A DNA stretch of 64,000 bases from Choanephora cucurbitarum (GCA_025331435.1 JAIWNI010000018.1:248001-312000); one strand, 5' to 3'. Positions 48,478 through 60,010 are shown, counted from the first letter of the stretch. The notes: a model not told the origin generated them from the letters alone. Program-made: numbers and translations.

Positions 48478-51345
48478 AACGATTTTATAAAATTATCTAA
48501 ATAAACAATAAGCTCATTACCGTGGTCTGTCTTGATGTTCTTCTTCGCCAAAAGTAGATTGACAGTTGAGCTTCAAATCCTGTCATTCTCTAACAGGGTT
48601 ATATGTTGTGTTAAACAATGTGATTCATAGGCAGATCATTAAATTGCCCGCAAAGCTTTAACCTTTTTTGTAAACACACTTGCTTCAATCCTATAGTTTG
48701 TATGCGAAATTTGCTTGTTTGATGCAGGAGAGATTTAAGGATACTAGGTTTGACAATATCATCTTTTCTCGAGTATAATTCAAATCTATCTATGGATAAA
48801 ACTCGTTGTTGTTGTTGTCAAGAGATATGAAGTGCTTTGACATAATTTACAGCTTTAAAAATAAAACAAAATCCAGTCTTCACTCTTCAATTATCGAAAG
48901 GCATGCTATTGGTAAATCTATAATGTATAGAAAGAATCTCTATTTTAAAGACTAGAAGCGTTCGCCATGAAGAGTAGACTATTACTTTTTCAAAGAAATA
49001 TAGTGTTGAGCCATTGATAAGATAAAGCAAAGCTATATTTGTCAACAAAAAAACAGAGATACCTTTAACCTTCTCCTTATATTTTTTCGAAACTTCAAAG
49101 TGATCACTGTGATTTGAAAATTCAAGAAATTTCCAATAAAAAGCCAAATTCAAAACTTAAAAAAAATTCTAAAGTCTCTGCAACGCAACTTGGGTTTCTT
49201 GGATTTTCAACTTGGAAAATTAGGTTTTTCTTGCAGTAGAAATTTGAATTCCTTGGACTTTGAAAACATGGATATCTTGGATTTTCTACTGCTTGAGTCT
49301 AGGATTTCTTGGATTTTATGAATGATAGTAATTTGACCCTTATTAGTAGTTATATTAGAGATTAAATACGTTAAAAGCTGAGGAATCAAGGTTACAATAT
49401 GGTAGCAATTAGGGTTTTATTTGTAATAGCAAAATAATGGAAAGTCAAGTCAGTTTTTTGCCTAACTAGCAAAGCAGGTCAATGAATAGATCATTGCAGA
49501 CAATTATTTGGATTACCTTTTTATGGCTTCTTGAAGTCTCACCAAACACTTGCTATTAAAAGCAAATACAGATGTCAGTAATGCGATTTAATATCAGATT
49601 GTCAAATGCTTACCTTTGACTTTCTCTTTTGAGATTGGCTGACTGCAACTTCATCATTCTCACTTTCGCTTTCAGTTTCTTCATCAGCTTCTTCACTCTC
49701 GCCTTCATCTTCTACATTTCTTTTATTCCTGTCATCATCACTGGTATTTCTATCTTTCCTATAATTTTTAAACTTTACGATTAATCAAAGTAATATAAGC
49801 TAGAATATTGCCGTTTAATTTTGGAATTTATATTAGAGATGTATTTGAATCAAATACTTGGAAAAAGACAAAGAGAGAAAAAAAAGCATACGGGGGGGTA
49901 TTCGTTTTATATCCATGCGAAAACTATTATAATGTTAGGCTTGGATTTTCAATTGAGAATGGACAAGTGAATCAAGACTAATAGACGACCTGTCATCAAT
50001 CATAGTTTGTATTTAACTGATACATCTTTCAGTTTTTTCTTCTCAACCAAAAAAAAACACTCAAGCTCGAACTGAAATGTACTTAGAGAAAAACAAAGAA
50101 CTATTCCTTGAATTTTTATAGCTGAGGAATTGGATTTTTCTTTGAAACTAGGATTTTTCTCGGAAATTCAAACCACAGTGTGAACTAACGATCAGCTTTT
50201 TCCCAGTTACCAAGTTTGAGACTCACATAACAGTTACAAGTCCTTCTATGCTTATCTTCGACATTATATAGGGCAACTTAATCTATGAGCAATTCATTTA
50301 CATAATGACATATGGAAGGATTTGTGTATGACTGAGACTTATTAGATAGACACTCCAAAAAAGGGATATACATTTGCTTTCATGGAATCGCTTCTAAGAA
50401 TTGATACATGCTTATCAGATTGACGTGTAATATTCAAACTCCATTCTGCCTATATTTTTTTTTCTATGATGGAAGGACAAAGTGAAGGTTACTTTAATAT
50501 AACAACTGAGGGGCAAGTAATACAAAAGAAATTGTTTCTGTCCAAACTCTTTCCAGTAAAGTTGTATTAAGGAGAACACTATACCTCTTTTGCTGTTTGT
50601 GCGATGCTTGTTTTTGGCATATATTCTATTTATTCCTCAGAGTTACCTATTTAAATTGTCTTTTGCATAACTTACTTTGGGTTGCTGAATCAGTAAATTA
50701 ATTCATAGCACTTTCTTTTCTCACAAGCATGTCAGTATCAACCATGTTATCTATCTCACTTGATAGAAAAGTATTGCTACAACCGGCCTGTATCTAAGCA
50801 ATCAAAGCTTATTCATTTTTTCAGCTGCAATTCTTACCAAATCAATGCATGAAGTTTAAAAAAAAGTAGGAGAAAGAATCCCTTTTCTTTTTTTTTACCT
50901 TGATTAGTCTCCCTTATTCTATTCCACATGTATGATACACCAAACAAGCAAAGTTTGATATTTCAGCAATGCAAAAAGCAAAACAGAAGCAGAATTGGAT
51001 AGAAATATTGTCTTTTTCTTTATTATGCTTGATTATAAATAATTTGATTAATTTGTCTTACCCCAAAGCCCGAATTAAAGTGTGCAGCTCAAAAGATTGT
51101 AATCAAGTTGTCATACCTTACGATTGTGCTACCTATAAACCTTTTGCACTCAAGTTTCTCCCTTTTCATACTATGGTATACTGTCTATTCGTATGAATTG
51201 AAACGAAAATAAGCGTTGTTTGCTGAAGGGAATGGATAAGTAAAGCAGTAAAAGTAAGCTATGTCAAGCAATTGCAACTCTATTATGCAGCTCTCTTTTT
51301 TAAAAATAAAAAAAAACTATATGCCTGTGTCTTGTTGGCCAAATG
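48478..51345. other. 2.9-kb gene-poor stretch before the intact transposon
   Basis: No intact gene. Holds repeats of a CTTGGATTTT motif (49195-49317), a minus-strand acidic exon-like relic (49500-49762), and long AT-rich runs. Confidence 0.5.
49500..49762 (-). pseudogene. Acidic two-exon coding relic or small unrecognised gene
   Basis: A minus-strand open stretch reads KDRNTSDDDRNKRNVEDEGE and then ESEEADEETESESENDEVAV, followed by SQSQKRKSK. It ends at a good GTAAGC donor near 49614; a TTTAATAG acceptor resumes with QVFGETSRSHKK. An acceptor-like ATTATAG precedes the first exon. No start codon fits in phase and the second exon soon meets a stop. It may be the remains of a chromatin-type protein or part of a mobile element. 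Confidence 0.35.
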
Positions 51346-51347
51346 TA

Positions 51348-51390
51348 CAGTGACCTATCAAAAAAATCAAGAATTTTTTTAATATCCGCA
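51348..51390. repeat. Left terminal inverted repeat of the intact Tc1-like element
   Basis: 43 bp, perfect inverse match to 52631-52673. Confidence 0.95.
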
Positions 51391-51448
51391 TAAATATCTT
51401 GAGCATGCATGAAATGAATGTACCCCTTTATCTCTTTTATATAATAAA

Positions 51449-52474
51449 ATGTCTGCTAAAAAACACGTAACTGAAGAAAGAAAAGCCTTTGTCTTCGAAC
51501 TGTATAAGTTAGGCCTTAAACCCAAGAGAATTGCACACCTAACAAGCGTAAATGTGAAAACGGTGTATGGAATTTTAAGCAGAGGAATTTCGCGTGGTAC
51601 CACAAATCGTGCTAAAGGATCAGGTAGAAAGACTGAGATGACTCCCAGAATGATTCGTGCTCTTGTCAGGGAAGTAAACTACAATAGAAGAGCAACATTG
51701 GCTGAATTGGCTGCTTCCTTGCCCAAGGCCGTCAGTGTATGCACAGTCCGTCGTGCCTTGCACAAAATGGGGTATCGCAACCGAGTTGCTCAGAAGAAGC
51801 CTTTTCTTTCTATCATACATCGAAAGAGAAGGCTTGATTTTGCCAAAAAGTATAAGAGCTGGACAGTGGAAGACTGGAAGAAGGTAATTTGGACCGATGA
51901 AAGTTCATTCGAAAATGGCAAGAATTCTGCCGTGGCGAAGGTTTGGCGCCTGACAACCGAGAAGTACCTGGAGGGCTGTCTTGCACCCAGCTTCAAGAGT
52001 GGTAGATCCTCCTTGATGGTCTGGGGTGCTATAAGGTCTGGTAAGAAGTCAGACTTGCACTTCCTTGGCGATGAAGAACGAAGGAGACCTGGATTCGTAT
52101 CGTCCATCTACGAAGGTCCTCTGACAAGATTTTATGGATTGGAGCAAGGTCTCGTGTTGATGGAAGATGGGGCTCCAGTCCATAGATCTAAAATTGCCAA
52201 GGAATGGAAGACAGAGAAGGGCCTTGATGTGCTAGACTGGCCTGCACAATCGCCGGATTTGAATCCAATCGAAAATTTATGGATGATTATGAAACGGCGT
52301 GTGCAGGCCCAGGCAAGCAAGCAAGGCCGCTTCAAAACCATGGATGAACACAAGGCATGCTTGCAAAAGATCTGGGACGAACTTCAGCCCAAGGACTGGG
52401 ACCGTCTTGTTGCAAGCATGCCTCAAAGACTTAGACTAGTGAGTAAAAATAAAGGGGGGCCTACCCCCTATTAA
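51449..52474 (+). CDS. Tc1/mariner transposase, DD34E
   Basis: 341 residues, no intron. Two N-terminal helix-turn-helix units: residues about 8-50 (TEERKAFVFELYKLGLKPKR) and about 64-110 (TPRMIRALVREVNYNRRATL), which bind the inverted repeats. The RNase H-like catalytic domain has D150 in VIWTDESSFENG, D240 in LVLMEDGAPVHRS and E275 in SPDLNPIENLW. There are 34 residues between the last two, the Tc1-type DD34E spacing. The C-terminus has a CLQKIWDELQPKDWDRLVAS helix before SKNKGGPTPY. It cuts and pastes the element into TA sites. All catalytic residues are present, so the enzyme may be active. It is different from the decayed copies at 8.6 and 12.3 kb. Confidence 0.95.
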   Translation: MSAKKHVTEERKAFVFELYKLGLKPKRIAHLTSVNVKTVYGILSRGISRGTTNRAKGSGRKTEMTPRMIRALVREVNYNRRATLAELAASLPKAVSVCTVRRALHKMGYRNRVAQKKPFLSIIHRKRRLDFAKKYKSWTVEDWKKVIWTDESSFENGKNSAVAKVWRLTTEKYLEGCLAPSFKSGRSSLMVWGAIRSGKKSDLHFLGDEERRRPGFVSSIYEGPLTRFYGLEQGLVLMEDGAPVHRSKIAKEWKTEKGLDVLDWPAQSPDLNPIENLWMIMKRRVQAQASKQGRFKTMDEHKACLQKIWDELQPKDWDRLVASMPQRLRLVSKNKGGPTPY

Positions 52475-52630
52475 TGTATTTTTATTATAATAAACTCTCT
52501 CTTTTTACTGAAAAAAGTAATTATTTATATTTATAACGGTTTTCTGATTGTATTGTGTAAGTTTGGAGGTCTTAGAGGGTTAAAAAGTGATTGTTAGAGG
52601 ACAAAGACCAAGACATGATGATTGTGATTT

Positions 52631-52673
52631 TGCGGATATTAAAAAAATTCTTGATTTTTTTGATAGGTCACTG
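52631..52673. repeat. Right terminal inverted repeat of the intact Tc1-like element
   Basis: 43 bp, perfect inverse match to 51348-51390. Confidence 0.95.
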
Positions 52674-52799
52674 TACAAAAAAGATGAAATTAATTTGATT
52701 AATTCAAGTGCTTCTCTTTTAGAAATCATTGCATGATCTGCTTTTAATATAGGTGTGTCTTCCATTAAAAGAAACTCTTAAATGGGATTAAAAAAAAGG

Positions 52800-52806
52800 T
52801 ATAAAA
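52800..52806 (+). promoter_or_regulatory. TATA box of the subtilisin-inhibitor-like gene
   Basis: TATAAAA 60 bp upstream of the ATG at 52860 and about 125 bp downstream of the transposon end. Confidence 0.6.
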
Positions 52807-52859
52807 CTTCTTGCTTTTATTTCCTTTCTCTCTTTCTTCTTCTTTACTTCTCTAATATT

Positions 52860-53234
52860 ATGGTCAATCTCACACTCCTTCTTCTTGGTTCTGCTGCTCT
52901 TTTAGTATCGGCTAAATCTACTCGTACATCTTTGACAGTTGAATCAGTCAATGGAAGTGGTATGAGTACGAAACAAAGCCTAACCTGTGATCCAGTTGGT
53001 GGTACTCATCCCAATGCTAAGGAGGCATGTCAGAAAATGAAAACCTTTAGAAAGAAGTTTGATACTACAGCCGTCCAAGGTACAGCATGTCCCTCTAACT
53101 ACGATCCCGTGACAATCATCATCGAAGGAAAATACAACAACAAGCCCTTCAGATATAGAAATACTTTCTCAAACAGCTGTGCTGCTCAAACAAAACTAGG
53201 TGCAATTGCTGCAGTAGTTGATTATACCAGATAA
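52860..53234 (+). CDS. Secreted subtilisin-inhibitor-like protein (SSI family)
   Basis: Intronless, 124 residues from the ATG at 52860, chosen because it gives a signal peptide (MVNLTLLLLGSAALLVSA) and sits 60 bp from a TATA box. The mature part carries LTCDPVGGTHPNAKEACQKM (cysteines 43 and 57), ACPSNYDPVTIIIEG (cysteine 77) and RNTFSNSCAAQ (cysteine 107). This is the four-cysteine, two-disulfide pattern of Streptomyces subtilisin inhibitor. Aligned to SSI (CPMVYDPV), the reactive-site P1-P1' pair here is Ser-Asn instead of Met-Val. It probably blocks extracellular serine proteases, its own or those of other microbes. The family is mainly bacterial, so old horizontal transfer is possible. 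An intact transposon lies just upstream. Confidence 0.85.
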   Translation: MVNLTLLLLGSAALLVSAKSTRTSLTVESVNGSGMSTKQSLTCDPVGGTHPNAKEACQKMKTFRKKFDTTAVQGTACPSNYDPVTIIIEGKYNNKPFRYRNTFSNSCAAQTKLGAIAAVVDYTR

Positions 53235-54377
53235 TAAAATAAAAGAAAACTTGTCCTATGCGTTTTATAGTATTGAATTTATCTTTTTAAAGAAAACATG
53301 TTAGCCTTTTGACTTATAGATAACACAGAGTTTCCCAAAAGATGTTGACGTATTTAAAGGCTATATAAGCTCAATATCTTTTCCTCTTTTCTATCTTGAC
53401 TATGAATTTGTAAGCGGCCATATTAGATAAACCATAGTCTTATTGTTTGACTGATCTCACGCTCATTTTTGTCATCTCCATCTAAGCCTTTCGATTGGTA
53501 GTTGCTCCAAGCCTATGTTTAGCAACTCCTGGTTGCTCTCACAACACTTGGTTGTCATATGATTAGGAGACAGAGAACTATTTACAGAAAGACAACAATC
53601 CCCATCTTTAGTTTTTTCACCTATTTTCATTGTTAAGTCGTTGTCAGATAGTATTAGCTATCTAAAAGCCTGTTATAAAGAAGAAGAAAATTGATTAATC
53701 AGAGAGAGAGAGAGAGGTTAACCTGGCCTAGGTAAAACATATAAGCAACTTTATTTTGAAAACGACATTTAAAATTCCTTGACTTCCACATGCTTGACCA
53801 ATTGATAAATAGAAAACAACAACAATAGTCATTCACAATTGCTCATTACTATAAACAAAACAGGATCTCAAGAGGGTTTGTGTTTACTTCAAAACCGAAA
53901 AAAAAATGATTGCCCGGATTTTCTTCGTTAAACTTAAACTGATGGTGATACAATGGCTGTAGTGTTATGGTTCTTGATTTTCCGCTATCGTCTTTTGTTA
54001 AAGCATGAACGGAAAGGTATTCCTTCTTGACAGATCAATCCCTTTTCAAAAAAAGAAAATGCTTCAAACAACTCAATTGTTTGCATAGAGGACCAAAAAA
54101 AAAAAAGAGCAAGCCTAATTTTGTCTTCCAATTGAATTCATGCAGACTTGATTCATACGAATCGTGCTTACCTCACTTACCATAAATAGATTTCCTAAAT
54201 GACTCAAATTGAGCTTCGGAAGTTTGACGATTCAGGCGGTCACACCCGTTTTGCTTTGCATCAACCACTTTCTCTCCTCTCTAGCTTGACAAGTTTTTTT
54301 TCTTGAGAGTATAAAAAGCAAACCAATCTCATTCTCTTTCTTTTGTCTTTTGTTATTTTTTAATATTATTCAATACC
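53235..54377. other. 1.1-kb spacer upstream of the P450 gene
   Basis: No gene recognised. A GA-rich run at 53700-53716 and a poly(A) tract are present. The last 70 bp form the TATA-bearing P450 promoter. Confidence 0.55.
54310..54317 (+). promoter_or_regulatory. TATA box of the P450 gene
   Basis: TATAAAAA about 68 bp upstream of the ATG at 54378. Confidence 0.55.
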
Positions 54378-56471
54378 ATGTTAATTGAAAACGCAATGGA
54401 GATCTATCATCGGATAGTTCAAAAGACTTTACCTGTGCTCAAGAAGCAGCCTGTCTCTTCTTATATTACTGCTGCCATTATCCTCTTTTTATCATCTGAA
54501 ATATACAGTCAAGTGACAGTTCCTAAACATCTAAGACCATTTGCAAGAGTTAGCTTTCTGTCGTTGGTGAGATCCTTTATGCGTAAGGACTCTGTTGTTG
54601 AACGAAACAAGAGGCTCATTGCTCCTATTGTAAATCAGGGACACAAGGTTTATGTGGTAAGATCGATTGTTGTTATTATGCGTATTGATCGGTAGATCTC
54701 ACCTCGGCCCATTTAGGCCAAATTGCCCTTTGAATGGTCTTTATCAATTGCCGATCCTGAACTTGCCAAGATGATGCTGTTGAAATCAGGTTGGTATTAG
54801 CAACAGCGATTGATCCATTGCGTTTCTAATTCGTCCTTAGACATGTTTCCTAAATCACAAGAATTTAGAAATAAACTTGGTGAAGGCAATATTGTTGTTC
54901 GTTTCATGGGATCAGAAAATGTTGCTCTCGCCAATGGTCACAAGTGGAAGAGACAACGCAAAGTAGGTTCTTTAAGGAAATATCATACCCCAAGTTACTT
55001 ATTTTTCTTTCCAAGTTTATGAACCCTGCTTTTCATCGCTCAATGCCTATCAATACATTCGGTAACCTCATGTTCAGACTGTTTGATCGAATTGATGAAC
55101 AGCCTCACGATTTTCCTGTATCCATTCGCCTCAAGAATTTCACATTGGATGCCTTAGGATTGGCTGCATTTGGTAAGACAAGATTTTTTTTGATGGACCA
55201 TGCCTTATCGTTTCTTTTGTTTTGCTAGACTTTGATTTTAAGGCTTTACTTGGTGATCCTGATGGTTGGACAAAGACATATGATACAATCATGAAGAGCT
55301 TATTTAATCCTTGGGTCTTTTTGTTCAGTAATATTGATTTTATCTTGCAAGCCATCATTCCTTCAAGAAGACAAAGTACAGCTGCTGTGATCAAGTTCAA
55401 TAAAATGCTGATTGGTATGGCTGAAAGAAGACGACAAGAGATACAGAGAGGTGAAAAGAAGTCGGTTCCCGATAGTGAAAAAGACTTGTTGACTCTGTTG
55501 ATCGAGGCTGATTTGGAGGAAGGCAATACGGCTACTAATGACGAACTAAGAGTAAGTACAATGTTTTTTTTTTGCTTTTTTTTTGTTGTACTCACTTGCA
55601 GAATAGGAAAATATTGCATTGTTTTTCTTGGCTGGTAAGACTCATTTTAAAAAAGTAAAGCAAAGATGAATTACCCAACTAAAAAAATGCTGTCATCAAT
55701 AGGTCATGATACCACAGGCAACGCTCTTAGTTTTTGTCTTTACAATCTTGCCAAAAACAAGGTAAGTTCAACAAATGGTGTTTGATACTGTCAAACTGAA
55801 ATCAAGATCAAATAGCATGTACAAGACAAATTACGAGAGGAAATCCTGTCTGTCATGGACGACAGAGACCCAGATGCAATTCCTACTGCAGAAGATTTCA
55901 AAAAGATGCCTTATCTCAACATGGTCATCAAAGAGGTCTGTATCGCATATTCTCTCTTCTGCACAAGAAAAAACTCAACTTTGGCCATTTAAAATAGAAC
56001 CTTCGTCTAAGTGGTCCAGTGGATCGTCTTATTTCTCGTGTCACGACAGAAGATATTATGATGGAAGGCCATGTTGTTCCCAAGGGTACCTACATCAATG
56101 TCGATATAGCCAGTCTTCACTTCAATCCCAATTACTGGCATGATCCTCAATCGTTCATTCCTGAGCGATTCGAAGACGATGGCGAGCATAGTCATCATGC
56201 AGGCATGACTTGGTTACCCTTCAGTAATGGTTCACGACAATGTCTCGGTATGAACTTTAGTTTGACAGAACAAAGAGTGTTCTTGGCGATGCTCTGTAAG
56301 TGATTGTGTTATGGGTTACATCATGTAGATTCATTGTTTCTTTTTTTTATAGTGAGAAGATATGTAGTGGACATCTCTAAGGATTCTATTCATTATGAGA
56401 AGATTGTCTATGATAAATTATTCAACTTTGCTCCTGCCAGCCTTACTTTGAACTTTAGCAAGCGACAATAA
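54378..56471 (+). CDS. Cytochrome P450 monooxygenase
   Basis: About nine exons, close to 520 residues. The N-terminal anchor is SSYITAAIILFLSSEIY. The helix C region has NGHKWKRQRK. The I-helix reads FFLAGHDTTGNALSF (oxygen-activating AGxDTT). The ExxR is in IKENLRLSGPVDRL. The heme loop is FSNGSRQCLGMNFSLTEQRV with its axial cysteine. Hence the catalytic set is complete. It sits in the ER membrane and needs a CPR reductase partner. The layout resembles the CYP509/CYP5206-type P450s expanded in Mucorales, but I cannot fix the CYP family. Substrate may be a fatty acid or a small lipophilic compound. The TATA box suggests inducible expression. Confidence 0.9.
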
Positions 56472-57140
56472 TTGCTTTATGGTATTCTCTTATTTTTCTA
56501 TACATAATCAGTCTTAAACCATTCCCATCAATAAATCTAGTATGCCAAACCATGTCTTTCTAACAGAATACACTGGAATATCATTCTATATTTTTTTATT
56601 TGCTCTTTCTTTTTTTTTCGGTATAAATATATATCATTGAGCATAATTGATCTGGGTCTAGTAACTATACTCTATATGAATAAAGTGAGTCCTCTTATTT
56701 CTTCTTCTGAAACTTTCAACATGATCAATAAATCATTGACAGCCATAAAAGAGAGACATTTATCAACTCATAAACAAGTAAAGAAGGCATTAGGGTCATA
56801 CGCGTCTCGATACATAGTCTCTTTCTTTTTCTTTCTTTCTTGTGCCTATAGATAAAAACAACTTTATACCCTAGCTCGGTGTATTAGGACTATACCTGAT
56901 AGAAAGGAACACACGGTGAGTTTTTTTTTAAGTTTCTCGGTTTGAAATTGTATGCATATACTAAGCTTATTTTTTTTTTGCTCGTGATGAACCTAGTTTT
57001 GCGTCATTCATGATAGACTCATGAAGTTATCTTTGACCTGTTTCTTACGTCAACTTGAGATCATTTGGATTGACCATATAAAAAGAAAAGAAAGCAAAGG
57101 CTTCTCACTGACGATCCTCAGTCTTCTTCTTATTACCAAC
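56472..57140. other. Spacer between P450 and OBAP genes
   Basis: No gene recognised. The frame at 56637-56855 (72 codons) has no family features. It includes TATA-like runs near 56620 and the promoter of the next gene. Confidence 0.5.
57076..57083 (+). promoter_or_regulatory. TATA box of the OBAP gene
   Basis: ATATAAAA about 65 bp upstream of the ATG at 57141. This supports the MSSTEMM start over the longer in-frame start at 57021. Confidence 0.55.
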
Positions 57141-57902
57141 ATGAGTTCTACTGAAATGATGTCCAAGGCAGCTTCTGTCTTACAAAGCTTTAAACCATTG
57201 AGTAATATCTGTGAAAGCTTTTGTGGTATTCATCCTTACTGTGACGACCTCAAACGCCAGATTGTATCGTATCATTACTGTGCCATGATTGATGATGAAC
57301 GCCGTCAATGCTTAATCTATGATGATGATGGACCTAATGCTAAGCTGATTGCAGTGGAATACATCATCTCAGAAAGACTGTTCAAATCATTACCAGAAGA
57401 AGAAAAGAAGTATTGGCATTCTCATAAATACGAAGTAGAGAGTGGTTTGTAAGTTTAGCATCATGTTGAATAAAACAACAATTGTGCTGATGAGTTATTC
57501 CTAGGTTGGTCATGACAGCGAAATCTATGGTGCCAGAAGCAATGGTCAGTACTGCTGAAAAAGAACAACTTCAAATCGTAGCCAATTGTTATGGTAAGTT
57601 CAATTCAAAAATACTCAGTCGCCTTATTCATCTAGTGTATAGGTAAAACATGGCAACTCTGGCCTGTTGATGATGATAACAAATGTTCATCTCATATACC
57701 CTATGGTCCACCTCAATTACTTATGGCTTTTACAAAAGATGGACAGGTAGAGCCTAATCTCGTGAAAGATCGCGATGCTCATTTAGGCATCAGTACTGAA
57801 AAGAAACGTAAAGAACGCGAGGGAGTTGTGGTGGGTAACCCACCTTTACCTGGTGCAGATCATTGGCAACATACTGAACCATGGCAAATTAAGAAAGATT
57901 GA
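57141..57902 (+). CDS. Oil body-associated protein-like (DUF1264)
   Basis: Three exons, about 220 residues. The N-terminus MSSTEMMSKAASVLQSFKPL is followed by the DUF1264 core: FCGIHPYCDDLKRQIVSYHY, then AMIDDERRQCLIYDDDGPNA and KLIAVEYIISERLFKSLPEE. The EEKKYWHSHKYEVESG motif comes next, then CYGKTWQLWPVDDD and HIPYGPPQLLMAFTKDGQVE. Its order and length match plant OBAP proteins, which associate with lipid bodies, and fungal homologues of unknown role. No transmembrane span or signal peptide is visible. A lipid-droplet role is inferred only. Two short introns fall at 57452 and 57593. Confidence 0.85.
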
Positions 57903-58037
57903 ATAAAATAGTGTTAAATCTGTCAAAAAAAAAGTTGTGTCACCTTCTTTCAAGCTGTGGCTTATGTCGCCTTCCTAAATGATTGAGTGAAAATAAACAT
58001 GACAAGAAAAGAACTTTTTTCTTTAAAAAAAAAAAAG

Positions 58038-60010
58038 ATGCCTCAACCAGCAAAGAGAAAGAGAGGAAATGATAGTGCTGTAAGTGACAGCCATGGATGG
58101 CACATGAAAAGAAAGACATGAATGGCTGAAAGTTGATTAGACTGAAAGCTTTAAAGAAGCTCGTCAAAAGATCAGAACATTAGAATCTAGCCTAAGTGAC
58201 AAATCCAACTTGAACAACATTGTCGAGATCTTCAAGTATGCCAAAAATTCCAACCCTCAAACTGCTCATGCTGCTATTCATTCACTTGGACGTGTCTTTA
58301 CTGCCTTATTGGCCAGTGGTGATTTGCGCAAACCCAAGCATGTAGATGAAAATTCAGCTAAATTCAAAGTATTTACCTGGTTGCGAGAACAGTATTTGGA
58401 TTATTTGAAATACGTCAGAAGTTTGTTGTCTAGTGATGAACCTGGTCTTCAGTTGCCTGCTCTCAATATCTTGTTGGCCAACATCAAATCTGAATCAGAA
58501 AGTGTGATGAACAACAATGGTAGCTATCACTTTGCTAATGCTGTCTATGGCCCTATCGTCAAAGCCATCATCACCAACACCAATTTTAATGAACACATTC
58601 GTAAAGAGTTGGTTGAGAAATACTTGAATGTCTATGATGATTTAAGACATTACTTTTTAAAAGATGCAGCGTAAGTGTTGTCAATACAGAGTTCTTTTTT
58701 TTTTCTGATCTCTGCATTAGTGAAATCATGGACCAAGCCTATCAAAAGAAAGAGACACTTAAGAAATCAGGCAACTACAATAGCAACAAAAAGGCAAAAC
58801 TATCAGAGACTGAAGAACAACAGGAAAACCTTCGATTGATTGCCAGCAATGTTCTGTCTATCCTGGAGGGTATTCGTACGATGCCAACAGAGGCAAGTGA
58901 GATTGATGAATTCTGGACAGTCAATCCCAATACCTATGAGACAAAGGCAGTACAACAAGAGAAGCAGACAGATGATTTGTTGGGTGAAGGATTGTTGTCT
59001 GATTCAGAGTCAGAAGATGAGAAGGATACCAAGAAAGATGGAAAGAAGCGCAAACATCCTTTGCTTCAGTTGAGAGTACACAAGCGTGGTTTTACTGACT
59101 GTTGGATCAATTTGATGAAGATGCCTTTGACTGAGGAGATGTACAAACGAATCTTGCTTATCTTGCATAAGCGTATTTTACCTCACATGCATGAGCCTAA
59201 ACTGCTTATGGATTTCTTGACTGATTCATACAATGTGGGTGGTGCTGTCAGTCTGTTGGCCTTGAATGGTCTATTCACCTTGATTGTGGATCATAATCTG
59301 TAAGTGTATTTCTTGTAGGGAAATGGGGGTGGTATTAATGTGTGTTCTACAGAGATTATCCTGATTTCTATATCAAGCTGTATTCCTTATTGGATAGAAA
59401 TGTGATGCATGTCAAATATCGATCACGATTCTTTCGTCTTCTTGAACTCTTTTTATCATCTGCGTAAGTTTTGATTTGATAGCAAAGAAGAAGATAAGGG
59501 CTAACGAGAACTATAGATATCTGCCTGCTGCCTTGATTGCTGCCTTTATCAAGCGATTAGCGCGATTGTCATTAACAGCACCTCCTGCAGCTAGTGTGAT
59601 TATCATTCCATTCATCTATAATCTCCTAAAGCGTCACCCTACCTGTATGACACTTATCCATAGTAACACAGCCATCAGTGAATCTGAGGATCCCTTCAGT
59701 ATGAATGATATGAACCCATATGAATGTAAAGCCATTGAATCTTCTCTTTGGGAAGTGCAGACATTGACTCAACACTATTATGCCAATGTCTCTACTCTTG
59801 CCAAAATCTTTGGTGAGCAATTCTTGAAGCCTAAATATAACTTGGAAGACTTTTTAGACCATACTTATGCTACAGTAAGTCATATTGTTTATTTTGTGTA
59901 TTCTTTTAACTAACATCTATTAGTTCTTTACCACTGAAATTGATCGTAAGCGAAAGAAGGAACCTGCTTTGGCCTTTGAAAAACCAACCACGTTTACTTG
60001 GGAAATTTAA
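58038..60010 (+). CDS. NOC4: Nucleolar complex protein Noc4/Utp19
   Basis: Begins MPQPAKRKRGNDSA, a basic nuclear signal, at 58038 after a poly(A) run. Six exons, about 520 residues. Helical repeats are seen in QTAHAAIHSLGRVFTALLAS and FKVFTWLREQYLDYLKYVRS. A charged linker (SDSESEDEKDTKKDGKKRKH) precedes the CBF/Mak21 (Noc) domain, which contains RGFTDCWINLMKMPLTEEMY, SLLALNGLFTLIVDHNL, then YPDFYIKLYSLLDRNVMHVK with SRFFRLLELFLSSAYLPAAL. This is the Noc4 arrangement. With Nop14 it acts in 40S subunit assembly in the nucleolus. The protein ends in a basic KRKKEP tail and FTWEI. Confidence 0.92.

Larger units (their letters stand above)
51348..52673 (+). mobile_element. Intact Tc1-like DNA transposon
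   Basis: A 1,326-bp element flanked by TA (51346-51347 and 52674-52675). Its 43-bp terminal inverted repeats (51348-51390 and 52631-52673) are identical over all 43 bases, starting CAGTGACCTATC and ending ATATCCGCA. The single open frame inside is full length. Identical ends plus an unbroken gene point to recent insertion. The flanking bases AAATG/TA and TA/CAAAA fit insertion into one TA site. Confidence 0.95.

Noticed and set aside
52782..52859. Longer start of the SSI-like protein
   Set aside because: It would include the TATA box in the coding region and place the signal peptide internally.
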